The notes under the pieces: model-generated
What the model saw: only the letters and a program-made list of their open reading frames with translations
What the model was told of the DNA's origin: nothing
Database searches by the model: none
Source of the DNA: DASQUK01 sp035697145
GTDB lineage: Bacteria > Actinomycetota > Acidimicrobiia > Acidimicrobiales > VFJN01
Length of the DNA stretch: 64,000 bases
Direction of reading: 5' to 3'
NCBI GenBank assembly: GCA_035697145.1
Contig: DASSDL010000224.1
Location: 1-64,000 of the forward strand
Part shown: in pieces, positions 50,400-59,646 of the stretch
Position numbering within the stretch: position 1 is the stretch's first letter
Layout: every line of letters begins with the position of its first letter
Program-made: the position numbers and the translations under genes

Positions 50400-53300
50400 G
50401 TCGCCACGAGCCGGGGATCGGCGGCCAGCGCAAAGCTGCGGGCCTCGGCCACGGCGTCGGCGAGGTCGGGGATTGAGCGCTCGACCGCGCCATCTGGGGT
50501 CAGGAACACGAAGACCATGTCGAGCACCGGCTCACGGGTGGCGTCGGCGAGGGCGAGGGCATAGGACGCGCCCTGCATGCGGTAGCGCTGGACCAAGGGA
50601 TCGAGGTCGACATCGATGCTCTGCGGTCCGGTCTTGTAGTCGACCACCACCAGGCCGCCGGGGCGCCGGTACAGCAGGTCGACGTAACCCTCGAGTGTGC
50701 GGTTGTCGCCGACCGGTACGCCGACATAAACCTCTCGCCAGTGCGGTGCGGCCGCGGCGGCGACCACCGACGCCGACCGCAGTGCCGCTTCGACCAGCCG
50801 GCGGACGTGTGGTTCGTGGCCGCTCACGCCCTCGGCAGCGGCCTGGGCGGCCACCGCCTCGGCGATGCCGCCTCCGCTGGCGAGGTCGATCGTCTGCAGC
50901 ACGCCGTGCACGGCTCGCCCGATCGCGGTGCCGTAGCGGCCCTTCTGCCATGGCGGCAGGTCGAGGTCGCGGGGCCGCTTGCGCAAGCCAGGATCGTCGA
51001 GCGCATCAGGGCGGCCATCCTCGGTGAGGGCCGTGGCGGCCAGCGTGCGCGGGCGGCCGCTGGCGGCGACGGCGGCGTCGCGGACGCGACGCCAGTCGTC
51101 GAAGGACGGCAGCGGAGCGGTAGGGGGCGGAGCGGTGGTCGTCGCGGAGCCGGTCGTGGCCGGCCCGTCGGCCGGGACGTCGGAGACTTCAGCGCCCACC
51201 CCGAGGAGGGTGTCGGGCGGGGGCGCAGCGTCGGGGAGATCGTCGAGCAGATCGCCCAACGCCGCCGTGAGCAGCTCGGCGCTGGTGAGGCGCGCGGGAT
51301 CGTCGGGCACGGTGCCGCGCACGGCACGGTGCAGGGAGACGACGAGGTGATCACGCGCCCGCGTGCAGGCCACGTAGAGCAGGCGGATGCGTTCGTCGTG
51401 CGACATCTGCTCGTCGATCGGCAGCCATGCCTCGAACGCGTCCGAGCGCACCTTGTTGCCGACCCGGATGATCGCCGGCCCATCGGGTGGCCACGCCACC
51501 TCGGCTCCGGCGCTGCGCCGCTGGGGCCGGGTCGAAAGGCCGGCGACGATGGTGATCGGAAACTGCAGGCCCTTGGCCGCGTGCACCGTCATGATGCGCA
51601 CCGCGTCGTCGTCGGTCTCCGGCAGCACCGCTTCGGCGACGCGGCTGCCCTCGGCGGTCTGCTGGCGCACCCACTCGAGGTACTGGCGCAGCGAGCCATT
51701 GGTGGCATCGGTCCAGGCCCGAGCCTGGTCGAGCACGAACCGCACTCGCCGCCAGAGGTCGCGTGGTCGACCCTCGGCGGGCCCGAGCTCGAGCAGTCGC
51801 CGGTCGCGCACCACCTGGTCGGCCAGCTCGCTCGGTGACCGCCATGCCCGGATGTCGTGCATCCGGCGTAGGTAGGCCAGCCCGCGGGCCACGGGATCGT
51901 CGGCGGGCATCCCATCCGGGGGCATGGCCGTGGGATCGAACCGACCGCCGTGATGGTGCCGGAAGCGGAAGAGGTCGTCGTCGCCGCAGCCGAACATCGG
52001 CGATCGCAGCGCCGCGACGACGCTCAGCTCGTCGCTTGGATCGTCGACGGCACGCAGCGTGAGCAGCAGGTCGCGGACCAGCCGGCTGGCGTACACCAGC
52101 GAGGCCGACTCGGCCCGGTACGGGATGCCGGCGTCTGTGAGCGCGTCCTCCAGCGCGGGGAGGGACAGCCGCGTGGGCACGAGGATGGCGACGTCTCCGG
52201 CCCGAGCCGGCCGCCAGCCGTGCTGGCCGACGTCGGCCGAGTGGTCGACGAGCCAGCCCTCGTCGAGCGCGCGACGGATGGCGGTCGCGACCTCGGCCGA
52301 CTCGCGGCGGCGTACGTCTTCGGCCGAGAGCCGAATCGTCTTCTGGCCCGGGGCGACGGGGCCGGGCGAATCACCGGTCGGCGGGTTTTGGGGTGGCTCC
52401 TCGCCGTGCTGCTTGCGACCGAGGACGCTGACCGCCGGGCCAACCGGCGCGTCGTCGCGCACCGCGACCAGGGCGTCGTATCCGGGTTGCGAGCGCACAC
52501 CACCGTGCCACTGTGGCCGGATGAGCCGCCCGAAGACGAGGTTGACGGCGCTGATGACCGATCGCGTCGAGCGGTAGTTGGTGGTGAGCGCCAGCTGCCC
52601 GCCGCCGCGACCGAAGCGATCGGCTGCCCGCAGGAACAGGGAGATGTCGGCGCGGCGGAACCGGTAGATGGACTGCTTGGGATCGCCGACGAAGAACAGG
52701 TGGCCGGGACGGACCTCAACCTGGTCCCAAGGCAGGTCACCCGACCCGGGATGGAGCCCGGCGATGAGCACCGCCAGCTCGATCTGGATGGGGTCGGTGT
52801 CCTGGAACTCGTCGATCAGCAGGTGGCGGTAGCGCCGGTGCAGCGCAGCGCGCACCACGCGGCCGTGCGGGCCACGCAGCATCTGGCGCGCCAGCACCAG
52901 CAGGTCGTGGAACTCGAGTTGCCCCGCCTGTCGGCGCTCGGCTGCGGCATCGAGCGTGAACCGGCGTAGCTCGACCGCCAGCCGCGTGACGGCGGCCAGC
53001 GCCACCTCGGTGCGCAGCTCCTCGCTGCGGGTGCACACGTCGTCGATCCGGGCGCGCAGACCGCCGAGGTCGTAGTCGTCGGGCCAGCGGGCCTTGGCGC
53101 CGCGCCCCCCAGCATTGGGCCTGCTGTCGCTCGAAAGCAGAGCCAACTTGGTGTACTCGTCGCTCGCGGTCCGCACCCGGCCCGCCCATTCCTCCAACTG
53201 GCAGAGGCGCTGGTGGAGCGTGTCGTCATCGTCGGCCTCGTGCCGCTCGTCGCATGCCCCGGCCAGCTCGCCCAGCAAGGCGTCGAGCCGCGGCGTCCAC

Positions 53301-53956
53301 TCCGAAGGGTCGATGGGTTCGGATGGCGCCTGGGATTCGGCAAGGTCCCAGTTGTCGTTGAAGGCGAGGGCGACGACGCGGAGCGCGGTGAGCCGCACCC
53401 CCGCCGCCGTGGCGAGCAACAGCGGGCGCTCGATCGCCTCGTTGGCCAACAGCTCGTCGACGAAACCGGCCCAGCGATCGTCGAAGGCCACGGTCGACGC
53501 CACCTCGTCGAGCACCTCGATCCGCGGCGGAAGCCCGGCCTCGATGGGATGCTCGACCAGCAGCCGCTGGGCGAAGCTGTGCAGAGTGCCGATGGCGGCG
53601 CCGTCGAGGTCGTCAAGGGCTTGGGCGCAGCGGTCGGCCACCGCGGGATCGGCGGCGCTCCGGGCCCGCTCGAGCTCGCCTTCGAGCTGGCGTCGCACGC
53701 GGTCGCGCAGCTCGCTGGCCGCCTTTTCGGTGAACGTGATGGCGGCGATCGCCTCGATGCCGGCGGTGCCCGTCGTGACGAGGTTGACGATGCGCCCCAC
53801 CAGCTCCTGGGTCTTGCCCGAGCCGGCGCCCGCCTCCACGAACAGCGTCTCGTCCAGCGCCGCCGCGATGCGGTCGCGCGCTGCGGCGTCGGGCTGCGTC
53901 AGGTCGGCCGCCAAGGGGTGGCCGGCTAGCGCGACCGGAGGAACGGCGGCGTTCAC
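50396..53956 (-). CDS. AddA-type helicase-nuclease (UvrD/RecB family)
   Basis: Superfamily 1 helicase fused to a RecB-type nuclease, 1186 aa, for processing double-strand breaks. Walker A (VEAGAGSGKTQELVGRI, about 40-56), ITFTEKAASELRDRVR, DEFQDTDPIQIEL (Walker B), GDPKQSIYRFRRAD, MTVHAAKGLQFPITIVAG and LYVACTRARDHL follow. The C-terminal nuclease domain ends with VVVDYKTGPQSIDVDLDPLVQRYRMQG, which supplies the Asp and Lys of the active site. The start is GTG 53956. Helicase and nuclease in one chain, with an AddB-like partner upstream, fits AddAB better than mycobacterial AdnAB, but I cannot settle this here. Confidence 0.85.
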   Translation of the reverse strand: MNAAVPPVALAGHPLAADLTQPDAAARDRIAAALDETLFVEAGAGSGKTQELVGRIVNLVTTGTAGIEAIAAITFTEKAASELRDRVRRQLEGELERARSAADPAVADRCAQALDDLDGAAIGTLHSFAQRLLVEHPIEAGLPPRIEVLDEVASTVAFDDRWAGFVDELLANEAIERPLLLATAAGVRLTALRVVALAFNDNWDLAESQAPSEPIDPSEWTPRLDALLGELAGACDERHEADDDDTLHQRLCQLEEWAGRVRTASDEYTKLALLSSDSRPNAGGRGAKARWPDDYDLGGLRARIDDVCTRSEELRTEVALAAVTRLAVELRRFTLDAAAERRQAGQLEFHDLLVLARQMLRGPHGRVVRAALHRRYRHLLIDEFQDTDPIQIELAVLIAGLHPGSGDLPWDQVEVRPGHLFFVGDPKQSIYRFRRADISLFLRAADRFGRGGGQLALTTNYRSTRSVISAVNLVFGRLIRPQWHGGVRSQPGYDALVAVRDDAPVGPAVSVLGRKQHGEEPPQNPPTGDSPGPVAPGQKTIRLSAEDVRRRESAEVATAIRRALDEGWLVDHSADVGQHGWRPARAGDVAILVPTRLSLPALEDALTDAGIPYRAESASLVYASRLVRDLLLTLRAVDDPSDELSVVAALRSPMFGCGDDDLFRFRHHHGGRFDPTAMPPDGMPADDPVARGLAYLRRMHDIRAWRSPSELADQVVRDRRLLELGPAEGRPRDLWRRVRFVLDQARAWTDATNGSLRQYLEWVRQQTAEGSRVAEAVLPETDDDAVRIMTVHAAKGLQFPITIVAGLSTRPQRRSAGAEVAWPPDGPAIIRVGNKVRSDAFEAWLPIDEQMSHDERIRLLYVACTRARDHLVVSLHRAVRGTVPDDPARLTSAELLTAALGDLLDDLPDAAPPPDTLLGVGAEVSDVPADGPATTGSATTTAPPPTAPLPSFDDWRRVRDAAVAASGRPRTLAATALTEDGRPDALDDPGLRKRPRDLDLPPWQKGRYGTAIGRAVHGVLQTIDLASGGGIAEAVAAQAAAEGVSGHEPHVRRLVEAALRSASVVAAAAAPHWREVYVGVPVGDNRTLEGYVDLLYRRPGGLVVVDYKTGPQSIDVDLDPLVQRYRMQGASYALALADATREPVLDMVFVFLTPDGAVERSIPDLADAVAEARSFALAADPRLVAT

Positions 53957-56900
53957 GGTTCCGCCATCTCGGCGTAGGCGGCGATGGCCGGATGGTTGCG
54001 CTTGCGCTCCCAGTCGCGCCGCAGGTCGGCCGCGCCGAGCCCGTCGGGGTCGCAGTAGGGACAGGTCACCCAGGGCGTGCCCGAGGCGTCGGGCCGGGCC
54101 GGAAACGCCCCCCGCTCGATGCCGTCGACGATGGTCGCCAGCGTGGTGCCCACCCGGGCCAACACCTGATCGTCGACCGCGTAGCCGATGCGCCGGAAGC
54201 CCTCGCGGTCGGAGATGAACCAGTAGTGCGCCTGCACGGGCGCATCGGGTCGGCCGACGAACTGGCGTGCGGCCAGGCCATAGACCGGAAGCTGGAGCTT
54301 GGTGCCACGCTCGTCGGGGTTGTCGGGGCCGAGCCGGCGAAAGTCGTCGGCCTTGCCGGTCTTGTAGTCGACGACGTGGACGGTGCCGTCGTCGCTGACG
54401 TCGACGCGGTCGGCGGCGCCGCGGAAGAGGAGGTTCCTGCCATCGGCGAGCGGCAGCACGACAGGCCCGGGGCCGACGGCGTCGTCGCCATAGCCGAAAC
54501 GCAGCTCAGCGGCGACGGGACGGCTGCCATCGCGGCGCCGGTGGGTGTCGTCGTCGATCAGGAAGCGATCGGCCAGCGCAAGTATCTGCGCCCGCTCTCG
54601 TCGCCAGAAGACCGGTCGACCGGTGAGGCCCCGCGCCTCGTAGTCGTCGCACACCCGCTCGGCGAGCTGGCGCATGCGGGCGTGGTCGCTCGGCGACCAC
54701 GGCTGCTCGGGAGTGGGTCGCTCCTCGGCCGGGCGGGCGAGCACATCGTCGATGAACGACTGGAGGATCTGGTGGACCAGCGACCCCCGGTCCCACGCCG
54801 AGATCGTGAGCTGCCGCGCCGGGTCCTCGACCGGTTCGACCTGCAGCAGGTGGTTGACGAAGTAGGCGTACGGGCACTCGGCCCACGACTCGAGCCGTGT
54901 GGAGGACACCACCTCGTCGAGCGGTGACGGGACCACGACGCCGGCGAGGTTGCCGTCGAACCGGGTGAAGTCGCGGCTGCGGCGCGCCCGCACCACGCGG
55001 CTGCCGGCTTCGACGAGGGGATCGTGGCCCGCCCCCGCCCGCAACCGGTACTCCTGCTCGGTGGCCGGAAACTCGGTGTGGGTCACGGCATGGGCGAACG
55101 ACGGCACGTGCTCGGTCCCGCCGCCTCGTGCGGGTGACCACGCCGGCAGATCGACCAGCCACCGCGACGGGACCCGTTCGCTGCTCGACCGCAGGTCACC
55201 GCGCGGTGCGCACAGCAGGTGGCGGTCGGCCGCGGCCAGTGCCGTCAGGAAGCGCCGCTGCTCGCGCCCCACCCGGTCGCGTCGCAGGGGCAGCTCACCC
55301 CCGGCGAGGCGCCGCTCACCATCGGGAAGCAGCGAGTCATCGTGGACGGCCGCCGGCAGCGTGCCCTCGGCCATCCCGAGGACGATGATCAGGTCGAGAT
55401 CGAGACCCACGGCGAACGACAGCGGCCCGACCAACACACCCTCGCCGAACCGTCCGACGCGGCCGAGGTCGGCGTCGAGCTCGAGCTCCAGCGTGCGGCG
55501 GAACACCTCGAGGGACGGGGGATCGTCGATGCCGTCGAGGGAGGCCAGTCGCTCGAGCGCGGCCTCGACCCGATCGGCTGCCCGCTGCTCGTCGGGCGGC
55601 CAATCGACACCGACGCCTCGCAGGTCGCCGCCGATCAGGCGGCTGCCGAGCCGGCGCAGCCACCGCACCCGAGTGCTCCAGGGTTTGGGCCCGGCCCCTG
55701 CGTCGGTGATGTCATCGATCAGCCCGACGACGATTGTCGCCAGGTCGCGCACCCGCTGCGCCCGGCGACACATTCGCTCGAAGGCCTCGCGGCGCCTCTC
55801 GGCGCCCGTCTCGTCGAACGGATCGGTGCCGGCGACCTCGATGTCGCCCGCCCGGCGGTCGAGCTCGGCGGCCAGCCGCTCGAGCCGCTGGCTCCACTGG
55901 TCGCGTCCTGCCACCACGCCTGCCCGCCGCGACACTCGCTGCCACTCCGCAGCCGGCACCTTCCCCGCCGGACCTTGCCCCCCGGCGCTGCGGCTGAGCA
56001 GACCCACAACATCGGCGCGCCGGAAGTCGTGGTCGGGAAGGGCGAGCAGGTCGAGGAGCGAGCGACCCACCAAGCTTCCCGCGACAGGACGCACGGCGGC
56101 GCCGTTGCGGGAGATACCGGCCGCGTCGAGGTGTTCGTGAACCAGGCGCCCGTAGGGCTCGCGTGTCCCGAAGAGGATGGCGATGCGTTCGAGAGGCGTG
56201 CCGCCGCGGGTGGCGTCGACCACCGCTCGGACTGCGGCCCGCACCTCGTCGTCGGCATCGGAGGCGGTGAGCACGCGGGTGGTGCCGTTGTGCCCAGGGG
56301 CCGCCGCCAGATCAGTCGCCGGCATCTCGACATCGAGGCGGGCGAGCGAGCGTCGCACTCCGGCGTCGGCTCCCTCCGCGCCGGTGACGCCGACGACCAC
56401 AGTGGCGGGGCATGCCTCGGCCACCGTGGCAACGAGACGGGCCTGCCTTTGGAGCAGATCCTGAGGGAGGTAGATGACGACGTGCCCGAGCTCGCGGCGC
56501 ACCCGGGCGGACTCGCCTCGCACCGCGTCGACGGCCGCTTCGGTCAGGTCGGCCTCGTCGTACCAGCCCTGACGCAGGACTGCCCGCGCCTGCCGGCACA
56601 GGCGCACCACGTCGGAGGCCCGGCGTCCAGCCGCCGCCAACGCCTCGAGACCACCGGCCGAGACGTCGGACAGTTCGCCGAAGGCGGCCACCAGCGCGGC
56701 CTCGGTGGCCGGGTGCTCGGCCACCGGCGCGAACAGCCCCGGGTCGCGACGCAGCACCTTGCGCAGGGCGGCAGCAAGCACCGGGGTCGATACCGGGCGG
56801 CGTTGCTCGGCTGCCAGCCGGGCCGCCCCGAGCAGCTCGGCCAGCCGGTAAGCGGTGAGGAACGTCACCGCCGCCACGCCCGCACCCCCGTCGCTCACCG

Positions 56901-57072
56901 GACCCAACGAACCGCTGGCCAGCGCCCGCCGGGCGGTCACACCGACGTGGTTGGCGGGCACGATCACCGTGACGGGGGCCAGGGGATCGCCCCCCTTGGC
57001 TGCCGCCACTGCGCGTCGCAACGCCAGGAGGGCGGGGCGCCCATATGCGGTGGCCACGACGTCGAGGGGCAC
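53953..57072 (-). CDS. AddB-like PD-(D/E)xK nuclease subunit
   Basis: A 1039-aa partner of the helicase above. The N-terminal part looks like an inactive helicase (PVTVIVPANHVGVTARRALASG lacks a GKT). The nuclease domain at the C-terminus has WAECPYAYFVNHLLQVEP, AWDRGSLVHQILQSFI and VHVVDYKTGKADDF. Cys in ECPYAYF, plus CPYC near the end (VTCPYCDPDG), match the Fe-S cysteines of AddB nucleases. The two genes overlap (GTGA at 53956-53953), so equal amounts of the subunits are likely. The start is GTG 57072. Confidence 0.8.
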   Translation of the reverse strand: MPLDVVATAYGRPALLALRRAVAAAKGGDPLAPVTVIVPANHVGVTARRALASGSLGPVSDGGAGVAAVTFLTAYRLAELLGAARLAAEQRRPVSTPVLAAALRKVLRRDPGLFAPVAEHPATEAALVAAFGELSDVSAGGLEALAAAGRRASDVVRLCRQARAVLRQGWYDEADLTEAAVDAVRGESARVRRELGHVVIYLPQDLLQRQARLVATVAEACPATVVVGVTGAEGADAGVRRSLARLDVEMPATDLAAAPGHNGTTRVLTASDADDEVRAAVRAVVDATRGGTPLERIAILFGTREPYGRLVHEHLDAAGISRNGAAVRPVAGSLVGRSLLDLLALPDHDFRRADVVGLLSRSAGGQGPAGKVPAAEWQRVSRRAGVVAGRDQWSQRLERLAAELDRRAGDIEVAGTDPFDETGAERRREAFERMCRRAQRVRDLATIVVGLIDDITDAGAGPKPWSTRVRWLRRLGSRLIGGDLRGVGVDWPPDEQRAADRVEAALERLASLDGIDDPPSLEVFRRTLELELDADLGRVGRFGEGVLVGPLSFAVGLDLDLIIVLGMAEGTLPAAVHDDSLLPDGERRLAGGELPLRRDRVGREQRRFLTALAAADRHLLCAPRGDLRSSSERVPSRWLVDLPAWSPARGGGTEHVPSFAHAVTHTEFPATEQEYRLRAGAGHDPLVEAGSRVVRARRSRDFTRFDGNLAGVVVPSPLDEVVSSTRLESWAECPYAYFVNHLLQVEPVEDPARQLTISAWDRGSLVHQILQSFIDDVLARPAEERPTPEQPWSPSDHARMRQLAERVCDDYEARGLTGRPVFWRRERAQILALADRFLIDDDTHRRRDGSRPVAAELRFGYGDDAVGPGPVVLPLADGRNLLFRGAADRVDVSDDGTVHVVDYKTGKADDFRRLGPDNPDERGTKLQLPVYGLAARQFVGRPDAPVQAHYWFISDREGFRRIGYAVDDQVLARVGTTLATIVDGIERGAFPARPDASGTPWVTCPYCDPDGLGAADLRRDWERKRNHPAIAAYAEMAEP

Positions 57073-57098
57073 GTGGCCAGGCTATGCACCAGGTGTGA

Positions 57099-57181
57099 CA
57101 GTGTCGGTCGTTAGACCGACGCCATCACGGGGTGGCGGGTGGGGGTCGGGCCGGACAGTGTCGGTCTTCGGGCCGGACAGT
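57099..57181. repeat. Short direct repeats and hairpin between AddB-like and BrkB genes
   Basis: GTCGGTC-gtta-GACCGAC (57103-57120) is a perfect hairpin. GACAGTGTCGGTC occurs twice. GGGCCGGACAGT (57148-57159) is repeated exactly at 57170-57181, up to the BrkB stop. The 108-bp gap is therefore made mostly of short duplications; it probably terminates BrkB. Confidence 0.45.
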
Positions 57182-58074
57182 CAGCGGCGATCGTCCGACG
57201 CCGACTCGGACACGGCGCCACCGCGGTTGGTCTCGAGCGGCACCTGTCCGCTGATGTGCGGGACCTCGATGTCAACGGTGACCGTGCCGTGGTCGCGCTC
57301 GTAGCGCACGACGTTGAGCGCGGCCGCGTAGACGACCAGCCTCGCCGTCAGGGCAAACCACGCCAGGATGGCGAACACCACGCCCAGCGACCCGTACAGC
57401 GCCGACGCCGAGGCCACGGCCCGCGGCACGAACACCGATCCGATCACCTTCAGCACCTCGAGGCCGACGCCGCCCAGCAGTGCCCCGGGGAGGTGGGTTC
57501 TCCACGGGACGCTCACGTTGGTGAGCACCACGAACATCCACACGAACAGCAGGACGTCGAGGAGGAAGCCGGCCACGATCGTGGGCGCCGCCGCCGGTCC
57601 CGGCAGCTCGTTGAGCAGCGGCCCGAGCGACAGGGAGCCGAGGAACAGCAGCCCGGCGCCCAGCAGCCAAGCCGCCGCCACCAGGCGGGAGGTGAGGCCC
57701 CGGCCGGTCACCTGCCAGGTGGCGTTGAGGGCGTTCTCGAGCGCCCCGGCCACCCCGAGGCCGGCCCACGCGAGCCCGACCAGCCCGACCACCGAGGCCG
57801 TCCGCCGGCTGCCCTCGGCGGTGTCGATGACGTCGACGACCTGATCGGCCGCCCTTCCCTCGAGCCCCAGCTGGTCGACCACCTCGGCCGCGAAGTCCGT
57901 TTCCCCGGCTGCGAAGTAGCCGAGGACGGCGACGCCCACCAGCAGCAGCGGGAACAGCGACAGGAATGCGGCGAGCGCGATCGACGACGACAGCGGACCC
58001 CCGCCGACGGCGCCCACCCGCTCGTGCACCGGCAGGATCGACCGTACGACAGGGAGGCGCCGAAGACGTTCCAC
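57181..58074 (-). CDS. YihY/BrkB-family membrane protein
   Basis: A 297-aa inner-membrane protein with about six helices, beginning LSSSIALAAFLSLFPLLLVGVAVLGY and including LLFLGSLSLGPLL and TIVAGFLLDVLLFVWMFVVL. The family signature around WRTHLPGALLGGVGLEVLKVIGS is clear. Reported roles in this family are uncertain. Start GTG 58074 is preferred, as longer starts would run into the divergent uppS coding region. Confidence 0.78.
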   Translation of the reverse strand: MERLRRLPVVRSILPVHERVGAVGGGPLSSSIALAAFLSLFPLLLVGVAVLGYFAAGETDFAAEVVDQLGLEGRAADQVVDVIDTAEGSRRTASVVGLVGLAWAGLGVAGALENALNATWQVTGRGLTSRLVAAAWLLGAGLLFLGSLSLGPLLNELPGPAAAPTIVAGFLLDVLLFVWMFVVLTNVSVPWRTHLPGALLGGVGLEVLKVIGSVFVPRAVASASALYGSLGVVFAILAWFALTARLVVYAAALNVVRYERDHGTVTVDIEVPHISGQVPLETNRGGAVSESASDDRR

Positions 58075-58174
58075 ACCCTTGCCGTACCCCCTGGAAGGGG
58101 TCGGTCGTTCCCCGAGTTGCAGGATGTAGCTTGCGCGAGTGCCCCCCGACGGCTCCAGCACCCGCGCGAGATCG

Positions 58175-58894
58175 ATGGTTGCCGACATCGATCTCGGGCG
58201 CGTCCCGGCACATGTCGCCTGCGTGATGGACGGGAACGGCCGCTGGGCGCAGCGTCGGGGCCTACCCCGCACCGAGGGTCACGCCGCCGGCGAGCAGGCG
58301 CTGTTCGACACGGTCGAGGGGGCCCGCGACATCGGGGTCCGGTGGCTGACCGCCTGGGCGTTCTCGACCGAGAACTGGCGGCGGCCACCCGACGAGGTCC
58401 GCTATCTGATGGGCTTCAACGAGGCGCTCCTGGTGCGGCGGCGGGACGAGTTGCACGACAAGAACGTGCGGGTGCGCTTCATCGGGCGGCGCGACTGGCG
58501 GGTCCCCAGGCGCGTCCTGCGTCGCATGGACGAGACCGTCGAGCTCACCCGCCACAACACCGGCCTGACCCTCACGATGGCCTTCAACTACGGCGGCCGG
58601 GCCGAGATCCTCGACGTCGTGCGGGCGCTGGTCGCGTCCGGCACGCCAGCCGACAAGATCACCGAGAAGCGGGTACGTGACCACCTGTACGCCCCCGACA
58701 TGCCCGACCCGGATCTGGTGGTGCGCACGTCCGGGGAGTTCCGGCTCTCCAACTTCATGCTCTGGGAGCTCGCCTACAGCGAGCTGGTCTTCACCGACGT
58801 GCTGTGGCCCGACTTCCGGCGGGAGCACCTGTTCGACGCCATCCGCGAGTACCAGAGCCGAGACCGCCGCTTCGGGGGCGTACGCGCCCCATAG
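58175..58894 (+). CDS. uppS: Isoprenyl transferase (undecaprenyl diphosphate synthase family)
   Basis: Builds the polyprenyl carrier for cell-wall and glycan synthesis by cis-condensation of isopentenyl diphosphate, 239 aa. HVACVMDGNGRWAQRRGLPRTEGHAAG carries the catalytic Asp (VMDGNGRW), AFSTENWRRP and TGLTLTMAFNYGGRAEI follow, and the end has DPDLVVRTSGEFRLSNFMLWELAYSELVFTDVLWPDF. ATG 58175 gives the usual short N-terminus; GTG 58139 is a possible longer start. recO follows after 2 nt. Confidence 0.92.
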   Translation: MVADIDLGRVPAHVACVMDGNGRWAQRRGLPRTEGHAAGEQALFDTVEGARDIGVRWLTAWAFSTENWRRPPDEVRYLMGFNEALLVRRRDELHDKNVRVRFIGRRDWRVPRRVLRRMDETVELTRHNTGLTLTMAFNYGGRAEILDVVRALVASGTPADKITEKRVRDHLYAPDMPDPDLVVRTSGEFRLSNFMLWELAYSELVFTDVLWPDFRREHLFDAIREYQSRDRRFGGVRAP

Positions 58895-58896
58895 TC

Positions 58897-59613
58897 GTGC
58901 CTCTCTACGACGACCGAGGGGTCGTGCTGCGAACCCACAAGTTGGGTGAGGCCGACCGCATCGTCGTCCTGCTCACCCGGGGGCACGGCAAGGTGCGGGC
59001 GGTGGCCAAGGGGGTACGCAAGACCAAGAGCCGGTTCGGCGGCCGGCTCGAGCCGCCGTGCCACGTCGACCTGCTGCTCTACGAGGGCCGCGAGCTCGAC
59101 ATCGTGAGCCAGGCCGAGACCGTCGACCACTTCCGAACCGTGCGTGACGACCTGGACCGGCTGGGCCGGGCGGTGTCGATGCTCGAGGCCGCCGACCAGC
59201 TGGCGCTGGAGCGACAACCCAACGCCCGGCTGTACGACATGCTGGTCGGCGCCCTGCGCGCCCTGGCGGAGCAGGACGCGCCGCTGGTGGTGGCGGGGTT
59301 CTTCCTCAAGGTCCTGGCGCTCGAGGGGTTCGGGCCCAACGTCGAGGCGTGTGTCGTCTGCGGTTCGCCCGGGCCACTGGTGTCGTGGGCGATCGAGGAG
59401 GGCGGCCTGCGCTGCAGCGCCCACAGGCAGGGACCGGCCGTCAGCCCCGAGGCGGTCGAGGTGCTCCAGCAGGTCCTCGGCGGCCGCCTGGGGACCGCCC
59501 TCAACGAGACCCGGCCGCCGGTGGTGGCGGAGGTGGATCACTTGGCGACGCGCGCGCTGGAACACCAGCTGGAGCGGCGGCTGCGCTCGGTCACCGCGTT
59601 CCACCGCGCCTGA
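58897..59613 (+). CDS. recO: DNA repair protein RecO
   Basis: Loads RecA on SSB-coated single strands in the RecFOR pathway, 238 aa. OB-fold N-terminus (VVLRTHKLGEADRIVVLLTRGHGKVRAVAKGVRK), a helical middle and a zinc-site segment (CVVCGSPGPL ... GLRCSAH). GTG 58897 is the start (VPLYDDRGVVLR). Order uppS-recO-(RDD)-glyS extends the usual era-recO-glyS set. Confidence 0.92.
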   Translation: MPLYDDRGVVLRTHKLGEADRIVVLLTRGHGKVRAVAKGVRKTKSRFGGRLEPPCHVDLLLYEGRELDIVSQAETVDHFRTVRDDLDRLGRAVSMLEAADQLALERQPNARLYDMLVGALRALAEQDAPLVVAGFFLKVLALEGFGPNVEACVVCGSPGPLVSWAIEEGGLRCSAHRQGPAVSPEAVEVLQQVLGGRLGTALNETRPPVVAEVDHLATRALEHQLERRLRSVTAFHRA

Positions 59614-59646
59614 CTCCCGCCGCGGGAGGTTCCCGGGCTGGGAGGG

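Noticed and set aside
55219..57114. 631-codon plus-strand frame antisense to the AddB-like gene
   Set aside because: Same reason; the minus-strand gene has nuclease and cysteine motifs.
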